Shown here piece by piece: positions 8,843 to 17,065 of a DNA stretch of 64,000 nucleotides. Origin of the DNA: Thiomicrorhabdus immobilis. GTDB lineage: Bacteria; Pseudomonadota; Gammaproteobacteria; Thiomicrospirales; Thiomicrospiraceae. The stretch covers positions 310,001 to 374,000 of the forward strand of contig NZ_AP024202.1 in assembly GCF_021654855.1 (NCBI RefSeq), in the 5' to 3' direction. Every line of letters begins with the position of its first letter. The first letter of the stretch is position 1. Below the pieces are notes generated by a model that was not told the DNA's origin, did not search any database, and saw nothing but the letters and a program-made list of their open reading frames with translations. The position numbers and the translations under genes were made by a program.

Positions 8843-9298
8843 ATGCGGAGTACATGGATTAAAGCGCCGTTTTTGGTAGCGATAATGTTAAGTCTATTAG
8901 CCTTGATTGGGTGCAGTAAAGCGCCTGTGCAAATTACCTCGGCTAAAGTGGTTAGCGGTTTAGACAAAGGGTCGGGTAACTTCGATAGGGTTTTGCAGAT
9001 CTGTTTTGACAAGCCATTGACCTCAACCTACTATCATAAGATTGCGATTATCACCAAAGAGAACGTCAAAATCACCGGGTTTGGCACCTTACGTCCATTA
9101 GCGTCCGATCCCGATAATAAATGCCACCTACGTAACGTCTATTTGTACATCCATAAGGATTCGCCAGTGGATGCACGTCAGTTGATTAAAGACTATGTCG
9201 TGCCGGGTAATATCCGTCAGGTTTTAGTGCAAATCTATAATGAAAAACCACAAGGTAAAGAGCTGCCAATCGCGGAGAAAATTTTTACCGATTTATAG
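8843..9298 (+). CDS. Predicted lipoprotein of unknown function
   Basis: 151 residues from the ATG at 8843, which has a ribosome site (AAGGTAGGG); a GTG two codons upstream is less likely. A typical lipoprotein signal ends in the lipobox LIGC-S (Cys about residue 25), so the mature protein should be lipid-anchored. The rest is a small, probably beta-rich domain with two cysteines (ICFDKP and NKCHLR). No family recognised. It lies downstream of the Tim44-like gene in the same direction, with 57 bp between them. Confidence 0.7.
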   Translation: MRSTWIKAPFLVAIMLSLLALIGCSKAPVQITSAKVVSGLDKGSGNFDRVLQICFDKPLTSTYYHKIAIITKENVKITGFGTLRPLASDPDNKCHLRNVYLYIHKDSPVDARQLIKDYVVPGNIRQVLVQIYNEKPQGKELPIAEKIFTDL

Positions 9299-9355
9299 GT
9301 GGGTTGGCTCACAGGTAGCCAATTTACAATGAATGTCATTCCAAATCTATACATC

Positions 9356-9367
9356 ACCAGGCCTGGT
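9356..9367. repeat. Iterated palindrome ACCAGGCCTGGT plus adjacent partial copy
   Basis: Perfect 12-bp copy in the gap between the lipoprotein gene and truD. Four bases later a second partial copy begins (TACCAGGCCT, 9371-9380). The two could pair as a longer hairpin with a T-run after it, giving a possible terminator for the upstream gene. Confidence 0.95.
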
Positions 9368-9448
9368 ATCTACCAGGCCTTTTCATTTGTGTTGGATGTT
9401 ATCAAGTACGAAGGCTGATGCATCTTTTAAAAGTTCTATGAGAATTCT

Positions 9449-10666
9449 ATGTCGCAACAATCAATTATGGTAAAGCAGGGCGATTTTTCAACCTTAGCCT
9501 ATGTTAATGGTCAGCCTCAGTTTAAAGGAAAGTTTAAAACCGTTCCTGAAGACTTTAAGGTCATTGAGCAGATCGCCTATGAGTTAAGTGGCGAAGGAGA
9601 GCATCTCTGGTGTTGGGTCGAAAAACGTGGAGAAAATACCGATTGGGTCGCGGGAAAGTTGGCCAACTGGGCGGGCACATCCAAGGCTAATGTAGGGTTT
9701 GCCGGGCAAAAAGACCGTCAGGCGGTCACTCGGCAATGGTTCAGTATTCAGCTGCCGGGTAAAGCCGACCCCAATCCAGATGATTTACATGTTGAGGGGG
9801 TGAAAATCCTCAAAATGGTTCGCCATAATCGCAAACTCCAGCGAGGAGGTTTGGCAGGGAACCGTTTTGAATTGGTTATTCGAGACATTGAACCTATCGT
9901 GCAAAACGAGGCGTTTTCGTTGGAGGCGGTCAAGCATGAACTGGAAACGCGATTACAGCAACTGGCTTTGATGGGTGTGCCCAATTATTTTGGTGAGCAA
10001 CGTTTCGGTCACAACGCCAATAACCTCAGAGAGGGTGAAAAACTGTTAACGGCAGACCCGCGTGATTCCTCGGCAAGAAAAGGCCGTGGAAAAAACCGTA
10101 GGGGCGGTAATCGTAATCAACAGAGTTTGTATATCTCCGCTTTGCGTTCTTGGATGTTCAATGATCTATTAAGCCAAAGAATTCAACAGCATGTCTGGAA
10201 CCAGGTTTTGCCAGGAGATATTGTACAGCTGACCGGTTCAAGCAAATGGTTTGTTGCGGATGATCAACAGGATTTGGCCGAACTTCAACAACGAGTTGTC
10301 GATGGGGATTTAAGCCCGACAGGTGGTTTGTTTGGAGATGGTGTCTTGCCGACACAAGCTCAAGCATTGGCGTTGGAGAGCAAAGTGGTCGAAAGTTACC
10401 AGGCCTGGTGTGATGGGTTAGCCAAAAACAGGGTCAAACAAGATAGAAGGGCGTTAATCTTGAAACCGGAGGGCTTGCAATGGTCTTTTGACGATTCAGA
10501 GCAGCAAACAGCGGGTTTGGGTGACGGTGATGGGCAAGCTGGATGTCATCGACCCGTATGCAACCTGCATTTAAGTTTCACCCTTCCAGCCGGCAGTTTT
10601 GCCACCATGGTATTGCGCGAAATTCTGCAGGTTGAAACTGTGAAAATTCATGCGAACGATGTTTAA
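9449..10666 (+). CDS. truD: tRNA pseudouridine(13) synthase TruD
   Basis: 405 residues. The TruD signature GFAGQKDRQAVTRQWFS (about residues 90-106) contains the catalytic Asp of the KDR motif. The C-terminal part SFTLPAGSFATMVLREIL is also typical. TruD makes pseudouridine at position 13 of tRNA-Glu. The protein is longer than E. coli TruD (349), partly through a basic insert near residue 210 (KGRGKNRRGGNRNQ) that is likely a flexible loop. A copy of the iterated palindrome (10398-10409) lies in frame and is read as YQAWC. There is no clear ribosome site in front of the ATG. Confidence 0.93.
   Translation: MSQQSIMVKQGDFSTLAYVNGQPQFKGKFKTVPEDFKVIEQIAYELSGEGEHLWCWVEKRGENTDWVAGKLANWAGTSKANVGFAGQKDRQAVTRQWFSIQLPGKADPNPDDLHVEGVKILKMVRHNRKLQRGGLAGNRFELVIRDIEPIVQNEAFSLEAVKHELETRLQQLALMGVPNYFGEQRFGHNANNLREGEKLLTADPRDSSARKGRGKNRRGGNRNQQSLYISALRSWMFNDLLSQRIQQHVWNQVLPGDIVQLTGSSKWFVADDQQDLAELQQRVVDGDLSPTGGLFGDGVLPTQAQALALESKVVESYQAWCDGLAKNRVKQDRRALILKPEGLQWSFDDSEQQTAGLGDGDGQAGCHRPVCNLHLSFTLPAGSFATMVLREILQVETVKIHANDV
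10398..10409. repeat. Iterated palindrome ACCAGGCCTGGT (intragenic copy)
   Basis: Perfect 12-bp copy inside truD, read as YQAW. This reading phase differs from the PGLV phase seen in the dehydrogenase and the CnoX-like gene. Confidence 0.95.
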
Positions 10667-10754
10667 ACTAGATTGGCGTGTTGTGATAGTAAGGTTACAA
10701 TAAGTTTGCTTTAAGTAATCCATTTTATTTAAACAGAATTTTCTCAACTAGCAA

Positions 10755-13640
10755 ATGACGGGTTTTATGTCTGAACTCAATAAAAAAATCACCCCGCTTA
10801 ACAGGCTTAAACTTTCCAGTTTTAAATTGCCGTTGTATTTCTGGTTGAGCATGCTGAGTTTCGCCATTGTTATCTCATCAATGGTCTATTACCTTATCCT
10901 GCAGAATGAATCCAGAATTGTGCAGGCAGCCCAAATTTCATCGAATGGGCTTGCCTCCTTTGTGGGCGATTATCTTGAAAAGCATCAGCTACTCGTCAAA
11001 TCGATTGCGTCACACCATCAAGATAGGATCTTACAGCTTTCAAAAGGCGGTGGTTACCCTTATGATCTGGCCGAAATTACCGAAGATATTCGATCACTTT
11101 TTCCGTCCCAAACCGAGTTTGCCATTATCAACCCAAAAGGTGACATCGTTATTGGCAGTAATCTTGATCAGATGGGGGAAAAGTGTCACACCTTAATTAA
11201 AGAAACCATGAAAAGTAGTGCTGCGGCTGTTTCTAGGGTGAGTGCACATCGTTCACCGAGTGGTGAATATCATTTTGACGTATTGTTTCCAATTATAGCC
11301 GCTGATGAAATGGCTGGTTTTTGGGTAAAGCTCTCTTTTAAGCCTTTAGAGCGCTTTATTGTAAATTTGAATATTAAAGAATATGACTTAGTCATCACCG
11401 AGCAAATGCCTCCCTATCACGTTTTGTTGGGTAAGGATATCACCAACAAAGCCCGTGCTCCTTTATCAGACAACTTTGAATACCTAGAGCAGGAATTGGA
11501 AGATATCGTCTTCAAGGATGTACTCGCTATTGCCCCTATTTCTAGCGTTGCCTGGCAGGTACGTGCCATTCAAAATACCGAGGTGTACCGCGAGCTTGTG
11601 GAAGACATCATCATTATCGCGCTTGCTGTGTTTTTAGCGGTTTTTTTCGTGGTTACGCTGGTTTATCTCTTTGTAAGAGGTGTGCATGAAGAGAAAGAGA
11701 AGATACGCCAAGATGCGGTACATGATCAGATGTTCAATGCCGGACCGACGATATTGTTAGAGAAACAAACCGACCAATATATGTCCATATTGTATGCTTC
11801 ACCCAATGTAAGCTCATTGTTCGGAAAAAGCTCGAAAGAGGTGGTTAAAACCCCTTATTTAGATTGGATTTGTCCGGATGATGCACTTATGGTTCGCCAA
11901 ACGTTACTCGATGCCTTTAAAGGGAAAACGTCAACGGTGGAAATGGTCTATCGGATAAAGAATGCCAATAATGAAGGGGCTAAATGGATTTACGATTTGA
12001 GTCATATTCTGTATAACTCAGCCGGAAAACCGGAAAGCATTCGTGGTTATATCACTTCGGTACACGCACAAAAAACCGCGGAAAAAAATGCAACCGACCT
12101 CATTCAATCGGTGCCTGAGGCTATCTTTGTTTTGGATTTGGACGGGAAAATCGTCAATACCAACCGTGCGGCTGAATATTTGCTGGCATGTGATAAAGAA
12201 GCACTGGTTAATGTGTTGTTTAGCCATTGGTTGGAAGCAGAGAGTTTGGTGCAGTACGAGCATGTAAAACGACAGTTTATAGGGGCTTTAACTCCCGAAA
12301 AAGAGCCTTTGCCAAATATCGATACCTTTTATTTAAGGGATTCGAAAGGCCATCAATTATCGGTAGAAATAAGTTTCAACCACATCGAGTTAAACGGTGA
12401 GCCGTTATTGGTTCAAGTGGTTCGTGACGTAACATTGCAAATGCAAGTACAACAGCAGTTAAGTTTTGCTAAAGAACAGGCCGAAGCTTTGGCGAAAGCC
12501 AGAAGCCGCTTCGTTGCCACCATCAGTCACGAGATAAGAACCCCGATGAATGGGGTTTTAGGTATGACCGATTTGTTGTTTGATACCGCGCTGACCCCTC
12601 AGCAAGAGCAATATCTGCAAGCCATTAAACATAGTGGAGATGTGCTGTTGAGTATCATCAATGAAGTGCTGGATTTTGCTAAATTAGATGAAGGCCAGGT
12701 CGTCTTGAACCAGGCGGAATTCAATCTTAAAGGGTCAATTGAGGAGACTTTGCATTTGCTATCCCCTATGGCCGAAGAAAAAGGTTTGGCACTCTCTTTC
12801 AATTATAGTGATCAATTACCTGAAAACTATCTGGGGGATGTTTTACGAATGCAGCAGTTGCTGTTCAATTTAGTGGGTAACGCCCTTAAGTTCACCGAAA
12901 CAGGGCAGGTTCAGATACAGGTAAGCCCTGTTGCTGGCGATATATCAAGGCTGCTGATTGAAGTCGTAGACAGTGGAATCGGAGTTGCCTCTGAACACTT
13001 GAATAAATTGTTTGATTCTTTCACTCAGGCCGATGAATCTACATCCAGGCAGTTTGGAGGCACCGGATTAGGATTGGCGATTTGTAAGCAATTGGTTGAT
13101 TTGATGGGTGGAAGCATAGGCGTGTCATCCGAGCTCAATAAGGGGAGCACCTTCTGGGTCAAGCTTCCTTTAGAGGCGACCCAGAGCGTGGATGAAACCC
13201 AAGGAAAAGATAAGCAAATTCACTTGCAAAACCCTGACGATTCTCCTTTGCCGTTAGCTGGAAAGACCGTTTTGTTGATTGAGGATAATTCAATTAACCA
13301 ACGAGTGATAGAAGCGTTTGTAGAACGCCTCGGCGCCAAGATTGATATTGCCGAAAACGGTTTGAAAGGGGTGGATTACTGGCGTTTGGATGCACATAAG
13401 TATCAGTTGATTTTGATGGATTGCCAGATGCCTGTCATGGATGGCTTTGAGGCGACCAAAATAATCCGTAAAGAGGAACGAATGAGTTTACAGAGCCATC
13501 CTATTCCCATTATCGCCTTAACCGCCAATGTGTTAACGGAAGACAAAGAAAAATGCTATCAAGTGGGGATGGACGACTTTTTAGCGAAGCCGATTAACCG
13601 AGAGCAGTTTGATGCCACTTTGATTAAATGGGCTGGATAA
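10755..13640 (+). CDS. Hybrid sensor histidine kinase (periplasmic sensor, PAS-PAS, HisKA, HATPase, REC)
   Basis: 961 residues. Membrane segments at about 27-47 and 284-306 enclose a periplasmic Cache-like sensor domain. Two PAS-like domains follow (about 325-440 and 445-565). The kinase core has the H-box [16 protein letters not shown] (His near residue 591) and ATPase boxes ([30 protein letters not shown]). The C-terminal receiver (about 838-955) carries the Asp in LILMDCQMPVMDG. There is no HPt domain, so a separate phosphotransfer protein is needed if the REC is a relay. The sensed signal is unknown. An in-frame ATG at 10767 is an alternative start. mobA begins 18 bp after the stop; the link between the two is probably positional only. 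Confidence 0.9.
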   Translation: MTGFMSELNKKITPLNRLKLSSFKLPLYFWLSMLSFAIVISSMVYYLILQNESRIVQAAQISSNGLASFVGDYLEKHQLLVKSIASHHQDRILQLSKGGGYPYDLAEITEDIRSLFPSQTEFAIINPKGDIVIGSNLDQMGEKCHTLIKETMKSSAAAVSRVSAHRSPSGEYHFDVLFPIIAADEMAGFWVKLSFKPLERFIVNLNIKEYDLVITEQMPPYHVLLGKDITNKARAPLSDNFEYLEQELEDIVFKDVLAIAPISSVAWQVRAIQNTEVYRELVEDIIIIALAVFLAVFFVVTLVYLFVRGVHEEKEKIRQDAVHDQMFNAGPTILLEKQTDQYMSILYASPNVSSLFGKSSKEVVKTPYLDWICPDDALMVRQTLLDAFKGKTSTVEMVYRIKNANNEGAKWIYDLSHILYNSAGKPESIRGYITSVHAQKTAEKNATDLIQSVPEAIFVLDLDGKIVNTNRAAEYLLACDKEALVNVLFSHWLEAESLVQYEHVKRQFIGALTPEKEPLPNIDTFYLRDSKGHQLSVEISFNHIELNGEPLLVQVVRDVTLQMQVQQQLSFAKEQAEALAKARSRFVATISHEIRTPMNGVLGMTDLLFDTALTPQQEQYLQAIKHSGDVLLSIINEVLDFAKLDEGQVVLNQAEFNLKGSIEETLHLLSPMAEEKGLALSFNYSDQLPENYLGDVLRMQQLLFNLVGNALKFTETGQVQIQVSPVAGDISRLLIEVVDSGIGVASEHLNKLFDSFTQADESTSRQFGGTGLGLAICKQLVDLMGGSIGVSSELNKGSTFWVKLPLEATQSVDETQGKDKQIHLQNPDDSPLPLAGKTVLLIEDNSINQRVIEAFVERLGAKIDIAENGLKGVDYWRLDAHKYQLILMDCQMPVMDGFEATKIIRKEERMSLQSHPIPIIALTANVLTEDKEKCYQVGMDDFLAKPINREQFDATLIKWAG

Positions 13641-13658
13641 ATTGGAATATTGCTCTGT

Positions 13659-14279
13659 ATGACTGCTAAGGTGTTTAGCGAAAACCTGTCTCCTACGTTC
13701 TCGGATATCAGTGGGGTTGTTATCGCGGGTGGTCGGGGAAGCCGAGTGGGTTATCAGCAAAAAGCGTTGCTAACCTACAAAGGTGAACCCATTCTAAAAC
13801 CGATTATGCACTCTTTGACGGAGCAGACGGTTTCGGTTTGGGTGAATGCCAATGCAGAGCTTGAACGCTATCATGGATTAACCCGACAGTTGTTTTCAGA
13901 TGAATACCAAGGGTTTCTCGGGCCTTTAGCAGGGATGCATGCTGCTTGGCAATATATTGAAACCGATTGGGCGGTGTTTGTGCCTTGCGACAATCCTAAC
14001 CTGCCGCATGACTTTGTAAACCGGTTGCTGGAAGCCTATCAGTCGCAAAACAACCCTTTAGTGGTGGTTGACGATGGCGAACGTATTCAGCCGTTGTATT
14101 TATTGATGCATCGCTCTATGCAAGACTCATTGAGTGAGGCAATCGCCAAGAATCATCTGAGTGTGAATCGCTGGGTGAAGGAAAACGCCCATACAACCGC
14201 AAATTTTGCAGACTGTTGTCCCGAAGCGTTCCAAAATATGAATACCTTAGCCAGTTTTGCCGAGGCGGAAATTTCTTAA
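13659..14279 (+). CDS. mobA: Molybdenum cofactor guanylyltransferase MobA
   Basis: 206 residues from the ATG at 13659; a TTG three codons upstream is possible but weaker. The nucleotide-binding motif VVIAGGRGSRVGYQQKALL near the N-terminus and FVPCDNPNLPHDFVNRLL (the PCDxP metal-binding motif) are diagnostic of the MobA nucleotidyltransferase fold. The enzyme attaches GMP to molybdopterin to make the dinucleotide cofactor used by DMSO-reductase-family enzymes. The usual Gly-Gly before DKG is replaced here by GYQQKA, a mild divergence. No molybdoenzyme or other moa/moe gene is in the window. Confidence 0.88.
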   Translation: MTAKVFSENLSPTFSDISGVVIAGGRGSRVGYQQKALLTYKGEPILKPIMHSLTEQTVSVWVNANAELERYHGLTRQLFSDEYQGFLGPLAGMHAAWQYIETDWAVFVPCDNPNLPHDFVNRLLEAYQSQNNPLVVVDDGERIQPLYLLMHRSMQDSLSEAIAKNHLSVNRWVKENAHTTANFADCCPEAFQNMNTLASFAEAEIS

Positions 14280-14282
14280 AAA

Positions 14283-14306
14283 AAAGCGACCAGGCCTGGT
14301 CGCTTT
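14283..14306. terminator. Convergent-gene terminator built on the iterated palindrome (24-bp perfect inverted repeat)
   Basis: The 12-bp palindrome at 14289-14300 is extended to a perfect 24-bp inverted repeat. It begins 4 bp after the mobA stop and lies between the convergent mobA and hisI genes. A-tracts on the left and a short T-tract on the right suit a bidirectional terminator. This is the longest extension of the palindrome in the window. Confidence 0.7.
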
Positions 14307-14320
14307 GAAAGCCTGAAAAA

Positions 14321-14761
14321 CTATTTTTTATAAAGTTCTTCCGGGTCAATCAACGGATTTGTGGTAATAATCGCTTTTTGACCAACAATTTGGGTATAAA
14401 AACAGCTTCTTCTTCCTGAGTGGCAAGCAGGGCCAGTTTGGTCTACTTGTAACAGGATGGTGTCACCATCACAGTCGAAACTCAGTGATTTCAATATTTG
14501 GACTTGGCCTGACTCTTCACCTTTTCGCCAGTAGTTTTGGCGTGAACGTGACCAATAACAAACACGTCCTGTTTCCAGTGTTTCCTGTAGCGATTTTTCA
14601 TTCATCCAAGCCATCATCAACACCTCTTTGCTGTCAAATTGCTGGGCAATAGCCGGAATCAAACCGTCCTGGTCGAATTTGATTTGGCTTTTTAAGGTTT
14701 CCCAATCAAATTCTTCACCTTGTTTGGCTTTTTCGAGTTGTTTGAAAGTCGTATCACACAT
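14321..14761 (-). CDS. hisI: Phosphoribosyl-AMP cyclohydrolase HisI
   Basis: 146 residues from the ATG at 14761. A TTG at 14773 would lengthen it by four residues and abut the exonuclease stop. Conserved motifs are [34 protein letters not shown] and the zinc-binding [15 protein letters not shown]. The enzyme opens the purine ring of phosphoribosyl-AMP in step 3 of histidine synthesis. It is monofunctional: the HisE pyrophosphohydrolase domain fused to it in E. coli is absent. No other his gene is nearby. It probably shares a transcript with the exonuclease gene just upstream. Confidence 0.93.
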   Translation of the reverse strand: MCDTTFKQLEKAKQGEEFDWETLKSQIKFDQDGLIPAIAQQFDSKEVLMMAWMNEKSLQETLETGRVCYWSRSRQNYWRKGEESGQVQILKSLSFDCDGDTILLQVDQTGPACHSGRRSCFYTQIVGQKAIITTNPLIDPEELYKK

Positions 14762-14773
14762 CTGTAAATCCAA

Positions 14774-15841
14774 TCATTTGAGTTGAGCTAGCGCGGCAAA
14801 TGGGTTGTTGGTGATTTGCTCTTGTTGTTTTTTAGGCTTCTTCTCTTCCACTTTGGACTGTTTACCTTTTTCAAGCATGGCGTTGAAAAGCTCTACCGTA
14901 GCACGGGCATCCGCTAAGGCATCGTGGGCATCGCCAGGAAAAGGTTTGCCCAATACTTCCTCATAGGCCACGGTAAGCTTCGGGGTTTTAAAGAACCAAT
15001 ACATGTTTTCGCTGTGCCAGCGCATCGCACCGATCAGGTCTTTGCTCAATTCAGCCGCATCTAACCAGGTGTTGTAATCTAAATCGAACTTAAGCATCTT
15101 CTTTTCAGCACTTTTTTCTAGGTACATGAAGTCACTTTCTGTGCTGTAAGCCAAGACGATATCGGCCTCTAGTAAGGTGTCGTGAATCATATCCCAAGCT
15201 TGTCCAAGCGTAGGCTGGCCTTGAACCATCTCGGTGGTGATATTGTGTTTATCATTCTCTGGAATATCGTAACCCGGGTTGATCAACTGGTTGAACAGTT
15301 CTTTACCATTAATATCGCAGGCAGAAACCTGGATGATGTCCGCTTCAGGATCGGTCGAGATATTAGTGGCTTCAATATCAAGACAGACAATATTTTTGCC
15401 TTTCAGTTCCTTAGCGTGGGTTTTCAGTTTGAACAAAGCGTCATTACGGCTCTCTTGAATCAGTGGAATCACATCGGAAACACAAAACTCTTTGATGAGT
15501 TTTTCAAGGTTTTTAGAGAATTTGGTGATGGATTTGGTCAAGGCTTCACGTACCGCAGGATCTTCCGAGCAACGTTCAATAAAGCTATCTATAGAGAGAG
15601 TCTCTTCACCAATAATCAGCTTGCTTAAGGATTCAGCCACTAATTTTTTAGGGTTGTAATCAAACTTTTCCAGCGGCGGAATATAGATGCTCGCATTCAG
15701 TAATGACTTTTCGCCTTTAGCTGGTGAGGCCATGACTTCGACCCCTTTAATGTTTAAACCGTCGGAGGCCGCGACCGCGACAAGATACTCTTTGACAGGT
15801 TGGTTGCGCTTATCCAGCAAAATTAGTTGTGCATTGCTCAT
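14774..15841 (-). CDS. DEDDh 3'-5' exonuclease (DnaQ/RNase T family) with an extra N-terminal domain
   Basis: 355 residues. The C-terminal exonuclease domain (about residues 148-320) shows all catalytic positions: Asp and Glu in CLDIEAT, Asp in YSTESDFMYL, and His/Asp in GDAHDALADARAT. This is the fold of DNA polymerase III epsilon and RNase T. The first 145 or so residues form an additional helical domain (FIERCSEDPAVREALTKSITKF) that I do not recognise. A low-complexity Lys/Glu/Gln tail precedes the C-terminus. The substrate (DNA repair, RNA trimming) cannot be decided from sequence. It diverges from the PlcP-like gene; the 266-bp gap holds the latter's PHO-box-like repeats. Confidence 0.8.
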   Translation of the reverse strand: MSNAQLILLDKRNQPVKEYLVAVAASDGLNIKGVEVMASPAKGEKSLLNASIYIPPLEKFDYNPKKLVAESLSKLIIGEETLSIDSFIERCSEDPAVREALTKSITKFSKNLEKLIKEFCVSDVIPLIQESRNDALFKLKTHAKELKGKNIVCLDIEATNISTDPEADIIQVSACDINGKELFNQLINPGYDIPENDKHNITTEMVQGQPTLGQAWDMIHDTLLEADIVLAYSTESDFMYLEKSAEKKMLKFDLDYNTWLDAAELSKDLIGAMRWHSENMYWFFKTPKLTVAYEEVLGKPFPGDAHDALADARATVELFNAMLEKGKQSKVEEKKPKKQQEQITNNPFAALAQLK

Positions 15842-16030
15842 AATGAAGGGACTTTTAGTTAAAAATAGTGGCGAGTATTGTACCGTTTATGGCGACAGAT
15901 AACTATGACATCCTGCCTTTAATCGAGGATTGATTAACGTACTTCGTTCAATCTTTTAGTTAAGGCGTTAATTTAAGCTGTTGGGAGTGTTTTTTCTTAG
16001 GCGAAATCCAATGTCAGACTTGTTCTTGTA

Positions 16031-16059
16031 TGTTCATTTAAGCGTCATTTAACTGTCAA
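16031..16059 (+). promoter_or_regulatory. PHO-box-like tandem (three half-sites, 11-bp period) upstream of the PlcP-like gene
   Basis: Three direct half-sites, GTTCAT (16032), CGTCAT (16043) and TGTCAA (16054), are spaced exactly 11 bp apart with AT-rich 4-5 bp between them. This is the layout of PhoB binding sites (consensus CTGTCAT-AWAW-CTGTCAY). A possible -10, TAGACT (16070-16075), lies 10 bp after the last half-site, as in PhoB-activated promoters where the box replaces the -35. The assignment is an inference from pattern; phoB is not in the window. Confidence 0.7.
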
Positions 16060-16107
16060 AAAAAGTTTGTAGACTGTTTGGAATATTGAATTATTATTGA
16101 GTTTTAT

Positions 16108-16968
16108 ATGTCATCAAACCTTTCCCTAATGAATAACCTGGAAAACACGCTATTGCCCGATTGGATGGCTTCTATCGCCCAAGATGATTTTATATTGGCC
16201 GAAAATGATCATAAGAAACATGCCTATAGAACCATCTTTATTTCCGATGTGCATTTGGGGGCAAAAGGTTGTAAGGATGTGTTTCTGGCCGAGTTCCTAA
16301 AATATAACGAATGTGAAAAACTCTATTTGGTGGGCGATATTATCGATGGTTGGCGATTGAAGAAACGCATGTTTTGGCCGCAAAGCCATACCAATGTGAT
16401 CCGCAGGATCTTGACGATGTCCAAACGCGGTACCGATGTGGTCTATGTGACCGGAAACCATGATGATTTTTTACGGCGTTACTCCGGCTTGGATTTTGGC
16501 AATATCGAGCTGTGCGATGAGACGGTGTTCCAAGCCCAAAACGGTGAGCGATTTCTGGTCGTGCATGGTGATAAATATGATGGTGTCATTCAAACCCAGA
16601 AATGGCTCGCCTTATTGGGAGATTGGAGTTACGAAACCTTGATTATCATTAACCGTTACTTCAACCAACTTCGACGTAAATTCGGTATGGGGTATTGGTC
16701 GCTCTCTTCTTACGTGAAACACAAGGTTAAAGGGGCGGTTTCATTTATCTCCGCTTACGAAGAGGCGGTGGTCAAAGATTGCAAGGAACAGGGGTTTTCT
16801 GGTGTTATCTGCGGACATATCCATCATCCGGAAATCAGAATGATTGACGATGTTCAGTATTTGAATTGTGGCGATTGGGTCGAGTCCTGTACCGCGATTG
16901 TTGAGACTTTAGACGGCGAGATTAAGTTATTGCGTTGGGTTGAGATTAATCATCAGAATAATCAATGA
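16108..16968 (+). CDS. Calcineurin-like phosphoesterase, probable PlcP-type phospholipase C
   Basis: 286 residues with the full metallophosphoesterase motif set: SDVHLG, VGDIIDGW, TGNHDD, VVHGDKYD and CGHIHHPE. By motif it would be called UDP-2,3-diacylglucosamine diphosphatase (LpxH-like). The length and context favour PlcP, an LpxH-superfamily phospholipase C known from rhizobia and marine bacteria. PlcP removes phospholipid head groups under phosphate starvation and leaves diacylglycerol. Two observations support this: PHO-box-like repeats in front of the gene, and a convergent neighbour of the BtaA type, an enzyme that uses diacylglycerol. It lacks a signal peptide, as expected for a cytosolic membrane-associated enzyme. 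The LpxH reading cannot be excluded without a phylogeny. Confidence 0.75.
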   Translation: MSSNLSLMNNLENTLLPDWMASIAQDDFILAENDHKKHAYRTIFISDVHLGAKGCKDVFLAEFLKYNECEKLYLVGDIIDGWRLKKRMFWPQSHTNVIRRILTMSKRGTDVVYVTGNHDDFLRRYSGLDFGNIELCDETVFQAQNGERFLVVHGDKYDGVIQTQKWLALLGDWSYETLIIINRYFNQLRRKFGMGYWSLSSYVKHKVKGAVSFISAYEEAVVKDCKEQGFSGVICGHIHHPEIRMIDDVQYLNCGDWVESCTAIVETLDGEIKLLRWVEINHQNNQ

Positions 16969-16983
16969 ATATCAGAATCAAAC

Positions 16984-17014
16984 GCTAATTAAACGTTAAT
17001 TAAGGGCTAATTAA
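16984..17014. repeat. Three 11-bp direct repeats (GYTAATTAA units)
   Basis: GCTAATTAA (16984), GTTAATTAA (16995) and GCTAATTAA (17006) recur with an exact 11-bp period just after the PlcP-like stop. The core differs from a PHO box. Purpose unknown. Confidence 0.8.
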
Positions 17015-17042
17015 GAGTTTTAAAACACCAAAAATGAAAGCA

Positions 17043-17054
17043 ACCAGGCCTGGT
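17043..17054. repeat. Iterated palindrome ACCAGGCCTGGT (convergent gap)
   Basis: Perfect 12-bp copy between the convergent PlcP-like and GNAT-like genes. Confidence 0.95.
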
Positions 17055-17065
17055 AGAGTCTGTGT

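Noticed and set aside
16108-16968. Housekeeping LpxH (UDP-2,3-diacylglucosamine diphosphatase)
   Set aside because: The catalytic motifs fit, but the PHO-box-like promoter, the 286-residue length and the BtaA-like neighbour favour PlcP. It is kept as an alternative, not the main call.
16984-17014. 11-bp repeats as a further PHO box
   Set aside because: The period fits but the GTCA core is absent and no gene starts downstream.
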